DNA from: Stutzerimonas stutzeri RCH2
Lineage (GTDB): Bacteria; Pseudomonadota; Gammaproteobacteria; Pseudomonadales; Pseudomonadaceae
DNA length: 64,000 nucleotides
Reading direction: 5' to 3'
Assembly (NCBI RefSeq): GCF_000327065.1
Contig: NC_019936.1
Location: 3,624,001-3,688,000, forward strand
Shown piece after piece: positions 17,031-24,204 of the stretch. Within the stretch, counting starts at the first letter, position 1; every line of letters starts with the position of its first letter. The translations under genes and the position numbers were made by a program. Below the pieces are notes generated by a model. It saw only the letters and a program-made list of their open reading frames with translations. It did no database searches and was not told the DNA's origin.

Positions 17031-17064
17031 ACTTAAGACTGCCTTAAGTTTGCCGTCCAACAAT
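17031..17064 (+). promoter_or_regulatory. PmrA/BqsR-type box and promoter of the seven-gene operon
   Basis: ACTTAAG (17031-17037), 5 nt, CTTAAGT (17043-17049): a CTTAAG-N5-CTTAAG arrangement, equal to TTAAG-N6-TTAAG, the form recognised by PmrA and by BqsR/CarR. A weak -10 (AACAAT, 17059-17064) lies 10 bases after the second half, as for OmpR-family activators overlapping the -35. The operon it precedes ends with its own OmpR-type regulator and kinase. Confidence 0.65.
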
Positions 17065-17093
17065 CGCCCCAGGCTTCTAACCGAGGTTCCCCG

Positions 17094-17783
17094 ATGGAAC
17101 TGCCCTGGGTTGATCAAACTGACGTACTGGCACGTATCGGCCGTGAGCCGGCGCTGACCCTGCAACTGGCGCAGGCCGATGCAGGCGAGCGGCGCGCAGC
17201 GCTGGAAGGCTTCATCCGTCAACGCTTCGCCGAGCACTATCAGGCCCGGGTGCGGCACTTCATGCCCTGCTTGCTGGGCCTGCACGACCAGAACGGCGAG
17301 GTGCAGGGCGCGGTCGGGCTGCGCAGCGCCCAGCGCCGGCCGCTGTTTCTCGAGCGTTATCTGGATGAGCCGATCGAGCGGGCTGTCAGCCAGCGCTGCG
17401 GCCTGGAGGTGGCGCGCGCAGAGATCGTCGAAGTCGGCAATCTGGCCGCTTTCGGCAATGCCTCGGCACGGCTGCTGATCGTCGCGCTGACCGACCTCCT
17501 GGTCGCTCAGGGCTTTCGCTGGGTGGTGTTCACCGGCACGTCGGCGCTGCTCAACAGCTTCCAGCGCCTGGCACTCGATCCGCTGCCGCTGGGCCTCGCC
17601 GACCCGACACGGATGGGCGATGAGCTGGCCGACTGGGGCAGCTACTACGCCAGCCGTCCGCAGCTGATGGCCGGCGAGATCCTGCCCGGCCACCAGCGCC
17701 TGCTACAGCTCGGCCTCTATGCGCGGCTCGGCTATCAGCCGCTGTTCGACACCACGGAGGCGCCCCATGCAGCCTGCAGCTGA
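17094..17783 (+). CDS. Thermostable haemolysin-like protein (GNAT-related fold)
   Basis: A 229-residue protein of the family named after Vibrio thermostable haemolysin. The central part (IVEVGNLAAFGNASARLLIVALTDLL followed by GFRWVVFTGT, described by short pieces) has the alternation of an acyl-CoA acetyltransferase/autoinducer-synthase fold, and the N-terminal half carries RFAEHYQARVRHFMP. No signal peptide is present, so a secreted toxin is unlikely. As first gene of an operon with an acyl ligase, a diiron oxidase and a dehydrogenase, an acyl-transfer role is more plausible than haemolysis. It overlaps the ligase gene by 17 nt. Confidence 0.65.
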   Translation: MELPWVDQTDVLARIGREPALTLQLAQADAGERRAALEGFIRQRFAEHYQARVRHFMPCLLGLHDQNGEVQGAVGLRSAQRRPLFLERYLDEPIERAVSQRCGLEVARAEIVEVGNLAAFGNASARLLIVALTDLLVAQGFRWVVFTGTSALLNSFQRLALDPLPLGLADPTRMGDELADWGSYYASRPQLMAGEILPGHQRLLQLGLYARLGYQPLFDTTEAPHAACS

Positions 17784-19212
17784 ACGCTTCTGGACGACGC
17801 TCGACCAGCACGCCGGCATCGCGCTGAGCGAAGGGCCGCGCCAGCTGAGCTATGCCGAACTGCGCCATGAGGTCGCGACCCGCGCCTGCCAGCTGGAACA
17901 GCTAGGCGTGCAGCGCGTCGCTCTGGCGCTGGACAACGGCCTGGAATGGGCGCTTTGGGATCTGGCCCTGCTGCGCGCCAAGCTGGTCTGCGTGCCGCTG
18001 CCGGCATTCTTTTCCGCGGCGCAGCAGGAGCACGTGCTGCAGCACGCCGGTATCGACTGCCTGATCGGCGGGCCGAGCGCGCTCAGCGAGCGTTGCGGCT
18101 TCCAGCCAGGCGAAGCCGGCCTGCTGTTGCGCCAGCTGGAGACCGTCACCCCGGTGCCGCCCGGCACGCTGAAGATCACCTATACCTCCGGCACCACCGG
18201 CCAGCCCAAGGGCGTCTGCCTGGATGCCGAAGCGCAGCTGGCGGTGGCCGAGAGCCTGCGGCAGGCCAGCCTGGCCTGCGATGTGCAGCAGCACCTGTGC
18301 GTGCTGCCGCTGGCCACCCTACTGGAGAACATCGCCGGGCTCTACGCGCCGCTGCTGGCGGGGGCACGGATCGATTTGCGTCCGCTGGCGGAGATCGGTT
18401 TCAGCGGCGCCGCAGGTTTCGAGCTGCCGTGCTTTGTCACGACGCTGAACGAAAACCGGCCGCACAGCCTGATCCTGCTGCCGCAGCTGCTGCTGGCGCT
18501 GGTCAGCGCCGCCGAACAGGGCGTACCGCTGCCGACTTCGCTGCGCTTCATCGCCGTCGGTGGCGGCCGGGTCGCGCCGCAGCTGCTGGAACGCGCCGAG
18601 CGCCTCGGGTTGCCGGTGTTCGAGGGCTACGGGTTGTCCGAATGCGCCTCGGTGGTCTGTCTGAACACGCCTGAGGCGCGATGCATCGGCACGGTCGGCC
18701 GGCCGCTGGCGCACGTCGGGCTGCGCCTGGCCGATGATGGCGAGGTGCTGGTCAAAGGCCCGCGCATGCTTGGCTACCTCGGCGAACCGCCGCAGGCTGG
18801 CGAGTGGCTTGCCACCGGCGACCTCGGCCATTTCGAGGACGGCTTCCTGATCCTGCACGGGCGCAAGAAGCACCAGTTCGTCACCGCCTACGGGCGCAAC
18901 GTCAACCCCGAGTGGGTGGAGGCCGAGCTGGTCCAGCAGGCGCCGATCGCCCAGGCCTGGCTGCATGGCGAAGCCCTGCCACAGAACGTCGCGGTGCTGG
19001 TGCCGCGGCATCCCGAACTCAGCGATGCGGATCTGCAGGCGGCAATCGACCGGGTCAACGCCGGCCTGCCGGACTACGCCCGCGTGCACCACTGGTTGCG
19101 TGCCGACGCGCCTTTCACTGCCGGCAACGGCCTGGCAACCGCCAACGGCCGTCTGCGCCGCAACGCCCTCATCAACCGTTACCAATCGGCGATCGAGACC
19201 CCTCAGTCCTGA
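17767..19212 (+). CDS. AMP-dependent acyl ligase/synthetase with altered catalytic lysine motif
   Basis: A 481-residue ANL-superfamily enzyme. Motif A3 is YTSGTTGQPKG (residues 139-149), A5 is EGYGLSECAS, A7 is ATGDLGHFE and A8 is GRKKHQFVTAYGRN. The A10 motif reads TANGRLRRN: the position normally held by the adenylating Lys appears to be Arg (about R462). That would weaken adenylate formation but not necessarily thioester formation. GGAGG precedes the ATG at 17767, which overlaps the previous gene. By its neighbours it could activate a fatty or aromatic acid for the diiron protein and SDR. Confidence 0.78.
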   Translation: MQPAAERFWTTLDQHAGIALSEGPRQLSYAELRHEVATRACQLEQLGVQRVALALDNGLEWALWDLALLRAKLVCVPLPAFFSAAQQEHVLQHAGIDCLIGGPSALSERCGFQPGEAGLLLRQLETVTPVPPGTLKITYTSGTTGQPKGVCLDAEAQLAVAESLRQASLACDVQQHLCVLPLATLLENIAGLYAPLLAGARIDLRPLAEIGFSGAAGFELPCFVTTLNENRPHSLILLPQLLLALVSAAEQGVPLPTSLRFIAVGGGRVAPQLLERAERLGLPVFEGYGLSECASVVCLNTPEARCIGTVGRPLAHVGLRLADDGEVLVKGPRMLGYLGEPPQAGEWLATGDLGHFEDGFLILHGRKKHQFVTAYGRNVNPEWVEAELVQQAPIAQAWLHGEALPQNVAVLVPRHPELSDADLQAAIDRVNAGLPDYARVHHWLRADAPFTAGNGLATANGRLRRNALINRYQSAIETPQS

Positions 19213-19227
19213 ATTTCGAGGTTCACC

Positions 19228-19899
19228 ATGGATTTCTTTGACCAGTTGCAACACCAGACCAATACCGAACGCGAATACCTGTTGGCCGCACCGATCATTC
19301 ATGCGGCGCTCGCCGGCACCGCTACCCGCGTGCAGTACATCGCCTTCCTCACCCAGGCCTACCACCACGTCAAGCACACCGTGCCGCTGCTGATGGCCTG
19401 CGGCGCGCGCCTGCCGGAACGGCTGGAATGGCTGCGCGAGGCGATCGCCGAATACATCGAGGAAGAGATCGGCCACCAGGAATGGATCCTCAACGATATC
19501 CGCGCCTGTGGCGGTGACGCCGATGCGGTGCGCCACGGCCAGCCGGCGCTGCCCACCGAACTGATGGTCGCCTACGTCTACGACCGCATCGCCCGGCACA
19601 ACCCGGCGAGCTTCTTCGGCATGGTCAACGTGCTCGAAGGCACCAGCATCGCCCTGGCCACCCAGGCCGCCGGCGTGCTGCAGGACAAGCTGCAGCTGCC
19701 GGCCAAGGCATTCAGCTACCTCACCTCCCACGGCAGCCTGGACCTGGAACACATCGAGTTCTTCAAGCGCCTGATGAACCGCCTCGATAACGAGGACGAC
19801 AAGGCCGCCGTGGTGCACACCGCACGGGTGGTCTACCGCCTCTACGGCGACATCTTTCGCGGCCTGACCGCGGCGGAGCACGACCATGCAGCTGCGTGA
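19228..19899 (+). CDS. Haem-oxygenase-like diiron protein (iron-containing redox enzyme family)
   Basis: A 223-residue all-helical protein of the TenA/haem-oxygenase-like superfamily. Potential iron ligands sit in the order expected of the diiron members such as UndA: H47/H50 (YHHVKH), E80-x-x-H83 (EEIGHQEW), E137 (NVLEGTS), and H168, D172 and H175 (SHGSLDLEHIEF). UndA-type members oxidise fatty acids, others oxidise amines. It is followed by an SDR gene that overlaps it by 14 nt and preceded by an acyl ligase. The substrate is not deducible; oxidative modification of an acyl chain fits the context best. Confidence 0.72.
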   Translation: MDFFDQLQHQTNTEREYLLAAPIIHAALAGTATRVQYIAFLTQAYHHVKHTVPLLMACGARLPERLEWLREAIAEYIEEEIGHQEWILNDIRACGGDADAVRHGQPALPTELMVAYVYDRIARHNPASFFGMVNVLEGTSIALATQAAGVLQDKLQLPAKAFSYLTSHGSLDLEHIEFFKRLMNRLDNEDDKAAVVHTARVVYRLYGDIFRGLTAAEHDHAAA

Positions 19900-20719
19900 C
19901 GCGCGCATCCTGCTCACCGGCGCCAACGGCGGGATCGGCCGAGTGCTGGTCGAGCGACTCTGCGCCGGCGAAGCCCGACTGCTGCTGGTCGGGCGCGACA
20001 GTCTCGCCCTCGAGGCGCTCGCCCGACGCTTTCCCGGTCAGGTCAGCCTGGTGTGCGCCGACCTCAGCCAGCGCAGCGGGCGGCAAACGGTGCTCGCCGC
20101 CGCACGCCGCTTCGGCGCGCTCAACTGCGTGATCAACGCCGCCGGGGTCAATCAGTTCAGCCTGCTGGAGGAACAGGACGAGGACGCCATCGCCCGGCTG
20201 ATCGGCGTCAACGTCACCGCCACACTGCAGCTGACTCACCTGCTGCTGCCGCTGCTGCGCCAGCAACCGCGGGCGCTGCTGGTCAATCTCGGTTCAACCT
20301 TCGGCTCGATCGGCTACCCCGGCTTCACCGCCTACTGCGCGAGCAAGTTCGCCCTGCGTGGCTTCTCCGAAGCGCTGCGGCGCGAACTGGCCGACAGCCA
20401 CATCAAGGTGCTCTACGTCGCGCCCCGCGCCACCCGTACGGCAATGAACAGCGCCGATGTGGTGGCGATGAACAACGAGCTGAAGGTGGAGATGGATGAT
20501 CCGCAAGAAGTCGCGCGGCAGATCGTCCACGCCATCACTGCCGAGCGAGAGGAGCTCTACCTCGGCTGGCCGGAAAAACTCTTCGTACGCCTCAACGGCC
20601 TCTTGCCGCGCCTGGTCGACCAGGCCCTGCGCAAACAGCTGCCGGTGATCAAGCGCTTCGCCCGTGCTGAACAACCGCTGCCGCCCTCCCAAACCACTTC
20701 GACCGGAGATCACCCATGA
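19886..20719 (+). CDS. Short-chain dehydrogenase/reductase
   Basis: A 277-residue SDR with the NAD(P) motif TGANGGIG (residues about 11-18), NAAG near 87, catalytic Ser in LGSTFGS and YCASK for the Tyr-x3-Lys pair. The C-terminal extension (LYLGWPEKLFVRLNGLLPRLVD) resembles the membrane-associated tail of lipid-acting SDRs. It overlaps the diiron protein gene by 14 nt and the next gene by 4 nt (ATGA), so translation is coupled. A role reducing or oxidising the product of the preceding enzymes is likely. Confidence 0.82.
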   Translation: MQLRDARILLTGANGGIGRVLVERLCAGEARLLLVGRDSLALEALARRFPGQVSLVCADLSQRSGRQTVLAAARRFGALNCVINAAGVNQFSLLEEQDEDAIARLIGVNVTATLQLTHLLLPLLRQQPRALLVNLGSTFGSIGYPGFTAYCASKFALRGFSEALRRELADSHIKVLYVAPRATRTAMNSADVVAMNNELKVEMDDPQEVARQIVHAITAEREELYLGWPEKLFVRLNGLLPRLVDQALRKQLPVIKRFARAEQPLPPSQTTSTGDHP

Positions 20720-21366
20720 AGCATCTGCTCGGCCTGTGCACCCTTGTGCTGGCGCTGGCCTGCCAGCCTTCCTTCGCCCTCAGTCCGGCCGGCGAGTCGT
20801 CACTGCGCCAGATCCAGACTCGCTGGGCAGAGATCAACTACCAGCTGCCAGCGACACAGCGCGAGGCAGCGTTCGCCAGGCTCGCCTCGGAGGCGGAAAG
20901 CGCGGTGGTCGGCGAACCGCAGGCGGCCGAACTGCATATCTGGCACGGCATCGTGCTCAGCACCTGGGCCGGCGCCAAGGGCGGGCTCGGTGCGCTGGGC
21001 CTGGTCAAGCAGGCCAAGGCCGAACTGGAAAAAGCCATCGAACTCGACCCGCAGGCACTCGACGGCTCGGCCTATACCAGCCTGGCCAGCCTTTACTATC
21101 AGGTGCCCGGCTGGCCGATCGGCTTTGGTGACGAGGACAAGGCCGCGGCGCTGTTCAAGCAGGCGCTGACGCTGAACCCGGACGGCATCGATCCCAACTA
21201 TTTCCACGGTGACTTCCTGCTGCGCCAGAAGCGCTATGGCGAAGCACGCGCCGCGTTGGAAAAAGCGCTGGCCGCGCCCGACCGCCCTGGTCGTGAAGTC
21301 GCCGATGCCGGTCGCCGCGACGAAGCTCGCGCGCTGCTCGGCAAGGTCAAGGAAAAACTGGAATAA
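20716..21366 (+). CDS. Exported TPR-repeat protein
   Basis: A 216-residue protein with a signal peptide (residues 1-22, ending SFA) and TPR-like helical pairs (ELEKAIELDPQALDGSAY, ALFKQALTLNPDG, EARAALEKALAAP). It is periplasmic and probably a scaffold or partner protein. It shares an ATGA overlap with the SDR gene. There are 50 bases before the response regulator gene, which has its own ribosome site. No enzyme motif is seen; its presence in the operon suggests a role in signal or substrate handling in the periplasm. Confidence 0.65.
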   Translation: MKHLLGLCTLVLALACQPSFALSPAGESSLRQIQTRWAEINYQLPATQREAAFARLASEAESAVVGEPQAAELHIWHGIVLSTWAGAKGGLGALGLVKQAKAELEKAIELDPQALDGSAYTSLASLYYQVPGWPIGFGDEDKAAALFKQALTLNPDGIDPNYFHGDFLLRQKRYGEARAALEKALAAPDRPGREVADAGRRDEARALLGKVKEKLE

Positions 21367-21416
21367 CCGCGCTCGGCGGCGTTGAATGCAGAGCAACCCA
21401 GGACGACAGGAACGAC

Positions 21417-22076
21417 ATGCGCATTCTGCTGGTGGAAGACGATCGTGCCCTCGGTGAGGGCATCCGCACCGCACTCAAGCCCGAGGGCTACACGGTCGAC
21501 TGGCTGCAGGACGGCGCCAGCGCGTTGCACGCGCTCAGCCACGAGAGCTTCGAGCTGGCGATTCTCGACCTTGGCTTGCCGCGATTGGATGGGCTGGAAG
21601 TGCTCAAGCGCCTGCGCGCTGCCGCCAACCCAGTGCCGGTGCTGGTGCTCACCGCACGCGATGCCACCGGCGACCGCATTGCCGGCCTGGATGCCGGTGC
21701 CGACGATTATCTGGTCAAGCCGTTCGACGTGGCCGAGCTCAAGGCGCGTCTGCGCGCCCTGCTCCGGCGCAGCTTCAACCGCCCGGAGCCGAGCCTGGAA
21801 TACCGCGGCATCCTGCTCGATCCGGTCAACCAGCAGGTCAGTTACCAGGGCACGCCGATCAATCTGCCGCGCAAGGAGTTCGTCCTGCTCCACGAACTGC
21901 TCGCCCAGCCCGGCCGCGTGCTGACCCGCGACCGCCTGCAACAGGTGCTCTACGGCTGGGACGAGGAAGTCGAGAGCAATGCGCTGGAGGTGCACATCCA
22001 CCACCTGCGCAAAAAATTCTTTCCCGAGCTGATTCGCACCGTGCGCGGTGTCGGCTATCTGGTGGACAAATGCTGA
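21417..22076 (+). CDS. OmpR-family response regulator (PmrA/QseB/BqsR-like)
   Basis: A 219-residue regulator: acidic pair ED at 7-8, phospho-acceptor D51 (ILDLGLPRLDG), Lys in YLVKPFD near 103, and a winged-helix effector domain (SNALEVHIHHLRKKF... RTVRGVGYLVD). The arrangement and the LRKK recognition helix resemble PmrA/QseB. TTAAG-N6-TTAAG boxes stand before the operon's first gene and before the cytochrome b561 gene downstream, the kind of site bound by PmrA and BqsR, so autoregulation is likely. It overlaps the kinase gene by 7 nt. Which of the named orthologues it is cannot be told without comparison. Confidence 0.82.
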   Translation: MRILLVEDDRALGEGIRTALKPEGYTVDWLQDGASALHALSHESFELAILDLGLPRLDGLEVLKRLRAAANPVPVLVLTARDATGDRIAGLDAGADDYLVKPFDVAELKARLRALLRRSFNRPEPSLEYRGILLDPVNQQVSYQGTPINLPRKEFVLLHELLAQPGRVLTRDRLQQVLYGWDEEVESNALEVHIHHLRKKFFPELIRTVRGVGYLVDKC

Positions 22077-23509
22077 GGCGTTCGATTCGCCAGCGCACCC
22101 TGGCGCTGCTGCTCTGCACCCTGCTGGTAGCGCTGAGCCTGATCTCCTGGCGCAGCTATCGCGACGCCAGTCATGAGATCGAGGAATTGTTCGATGCCCA
22201 GCTGGCGCAGAGTGCGCGACTGGTGCAGGGGCTGGTCGGCCACGAGATGGACCCGCAGGCACACCGCGCATTGCAGGCGGCGCTGGACGCGGCGGTGAAC
22301 GCCCGCCGCGACCAGGGCGTGCCGGGCCATGACTACGAGACCAAGCTGGGGTTTCAGGTGTATGCCGCCGATGGCAGTACCCTGCTGCAATCGGCCGGCG
22401 CGCCCAACGGCGCGCTTCAGCAACTGCAGGCCGGTCTCGGCGCGCCGGCGACGCCTCTTGCGCGCCTGTCCGCCGGCTACCACGACGTGATGCTCGACGG
22501 GCACGCCTGGCGCCTGTTCCTGTTGCAGGACCGCGAAGACGACCTGTGGATTCTGCTCAGCGAGCGTGGCGACGTGCGCGGCGAGCTGGTCGGCAAGATC
22601 GCCCGACGCAGCCTGCTGCCGGACCTGATCGGCCTGCCGCTGCTGGCACTGCTGATCTGGTTCGCGGTCGGCTGGGGCCTGCGGCCGCTGGCACGCATGG
22701 CTCAGTTGCTCAAGAGCCGCGATCCAGACAACCTCGCGCCGCTGTTGCTGGCACCACTGCCACAGGAACTGGAACCGGTGGCGGCCTCGCTCAATCGCCT
22801 GCTGCAACAGGTCAACCAACTGATCGAACGCGAGAAGCGCTTCATCGCCGACGCCGCCCATGAATTGCGCACCCCGCTGGCGGTGCTGCGCATCCACGCG
22901 CAGAACGCGCAGCAGGCACAGGACGAACAGGAGCGTGCGCAAGCACTCGAGCAGCTGGTGGTCGGCGTGGACCGCACCACCCGCGTGGTCACGCAGCTGC
23001 TCACCCTGGCACGCCTTGAACCCAGTGCCCAGCAATTGCGTCTGGCGCCCCTGGATCTGCGCGCCCTGGCGCGCGCGACACTGGCCGAGCTCACCCCGCT
23101 GGCCATCGCCCAGGACCAGACGCTGACCCTGGAGGTGGACGAACAGGCCGATTGCAGCCTCACCGGCGATGCCGCGAGCCTGACCACCTTGTTGCAGAAC
23201 CTGGTGAGCAATGCGCTGGAATACACACCCCATGGAGGGCAGATCGAGGTGCAGCTGCACGGCGATGCCGAACAGCTGATCCTCGCGGTGGATGACAGCG
23301 GCCCGGGCATCAGCGCCGAACTGCGTCCCCAGCTGTTCGAGCGCTTCTTCCGCCTCGGCGGCGGCCAGGGTGCCGGCCTCGGTTTGTCGATTGTCGCGCG
23401 AATCGCCGAGCTGCACGGTGCCAGCGTCGAGCTGCTGGACTCGCCACTGGGCGGCCTGCGGGTCCTCGTGCAGCTGCCGCGGGTTCTCGCGGTGCCTGCT
23501 TCCTTCTAG
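22070..23509 (+). CDS. Sensor histidine kinase (QseC/PmrB/BqsS-like)
   Basis: A 479-residue kinase: TM1 at about 10-28, a periplasmic 2CSK_N-type domain that begins SHEIEELFDAQLAQ, TM2 near 185-205, HAMP, phospho-acceptor H264 (AAHELRTPL) and HATPase (NLVSNALEYTP, VDDSGPGIS, GAGLGLSIV). The EIEELFD stretch near the membrane is acidic, as are metal sites in PmrB and BqsS; I do not see the RExxE motif of BqsS. It is the last gene of the operon and probably senses extracellular iron, calcium or membrane perturbation. Confidence 0.82.
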   Translation: MLRRSIRQRTLALLLCTLLVALSLISWRSYRDASHEIEELFDAQLAQSARLVQGLVGHEMDPQAHRALQAALDAAVNARRDQGVPGHDYETKLGFQVYAADGSTLLQSAGAPNGALQQLQAGLGAPATPLARLSAGYHDVMLDGHAWRLFLLQDREDDLWILLSERGDVRGELVGKIARRSLLPDLIGLPLLALLIWFAVGWGLRPLARMAQLLKSRDPDNLAPLLLAPLPQELEPVAASLNRLLQQVNQLIEREKRFIADAAHELRTPLAVLRIHAQNAQQAQDEQERAQALEQLVVGVDRTTRVVTQLLTLARLEPSAQQLRLAPLDLRALARATLAELTPLAIAQDQTLTLEVDEQADCSLTGDAASLTTLLQNLVSNALEYTPHGGQIEVQLHGDAEQLILAVDDSGPGISAELRPQLFERFFRLGGGQGAGLGLSIVARIAELHGASVELLDSPLGGLRVLVQLPRVLAVPASF

Positions 23510-23534
23510 CTGCGGCAAACGGTCCCGCCCGCCG

Positions 23535-23566
23535 CTAAGCTTTGCTTAAGTTTCGCCACCTAGAAT
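23535..23566 (+). promoter_or_regulatory. PmrA/BqsR-type box and promoter of cytochrome b561 gene
   Basis: CTAAG (23535-23539), 6 nt, TTAAG (23546-23550): one base off the ideal TTAAG repeat. A good -10 TAGAAT (23561-23566) lies 10 bases further, the same spacing as at the operon promoter at 17031. It suggests that the preceding two-component system controls this gene as a separate unit. Confidence 0.6.
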
Positions 23567-23597
23567 CGCCACGTTACCCACACGCGGAGTAGGTGAA

Positions 23598-24149
23598 ATG
23601 AACATCAAGGCAGAAACGGCGAGATACGGGCGGCTTTCCATCGGACTGCACTGGCTGATGCTGCTGTTGATCGCGGCGGTTTACGCGACCATCGAACTGA
23701 AGGGCAATTTCCCCAAGGGCAGCGAGCCACGGGAGCTGCTCAAGCACTGGCATTTCATGCTCGGGCTGACGGTGTTCGGGCTGGTCTGGCTGCGTCTGAT
23801 TGCGCGCTGGCTGCATCCCGCACCAAAGGCGGTGGTCGGGGCCGGTTGGGAACGGGCGCTGGCCAAGCTCATGCACCTGGCGCTGTACGCGCTGATGATC
23901 GGCCTGCCGCTGCTCGGCTGGCTGACCCTGAGCGCGGCGGGCAAGCCGATTCCGTTCTTCGGCCTTGAGCTGCCGGCGCTGCTCGGTGCCAACCAGGATC
24001 TGGCCGGCGAGTTCAAGGAACTGCATGAAACGCTGGCAGTAGCCGGCTACTGGCTGATCGGCCTGCATGCGGCGGCGGCGCTGTTCCACCAGTACGTGCG
24101 CCGCGACGGCACCCTGCAACGCATGCTGCCGCGCCATCGCCAGGCCTGA
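23598..24149 (+). CDS. Cytochrome b561 family protein
   Basis: A 183-residue protein with four membrane helices and haem-ligand His in the expected places (GLHWLMLLL, KHWHFMLGL, MHLALYALM and GLHAAAALFHQYV). CybB-type proteins move electrons between quinol and periplasmic acceptors, and some act as superoxide:quinone oxidoreductases. It is separated from the kinase gene by 88 bases with its own promoter and regulator box. It may supply or remove electrons for the diiron enzyme operon, though direct coupling is only suggested by shared regulation. Confidence 0.82.
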   Translation: MNIKAETARYGRLSIGLHWLMLLLIAAVYATIELKGNFPKGSEPRELLKHWHFMLGLTVFGLVWLRLIARWLHPAPKAVVGAGWERALAKLMHLALYALMIGLPLLGWLTLSAAGKPIPFFGLELPALLGANQDLAGEFKELHETLAVAGYWLIGLHAAAALFHQYVRRDGTLQRMLPRHRQA

Positions 24150-24160
24150 CGCGCAGACAC

Positions 24161-24199
24161 GAAAACGCCCGGTCGATTGATCATCGACCGGGCGTTTTC
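24161..24199. terminator. Bidirectional terminator, perfect 17-bp stem
   Basis: GAAAACGCCCGGTCGAT (24161-24177) and its exact inverse (24183-24199) with a 5-nt loop. The A and T runs at the ends make it a terminator for both the plus-strand cytochrome b561 gene and the minus-strand moeA gene. Confidence 0.9.
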
Positions 24200-24204
24200 A
24201 TGGT

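Noticed and set aside
17094..17783. Secreted haemolysin toxin
   Set aside because: The family name suggests it, but there is no signal peptide and the operon is metabolic, so I do not call it a toxin.
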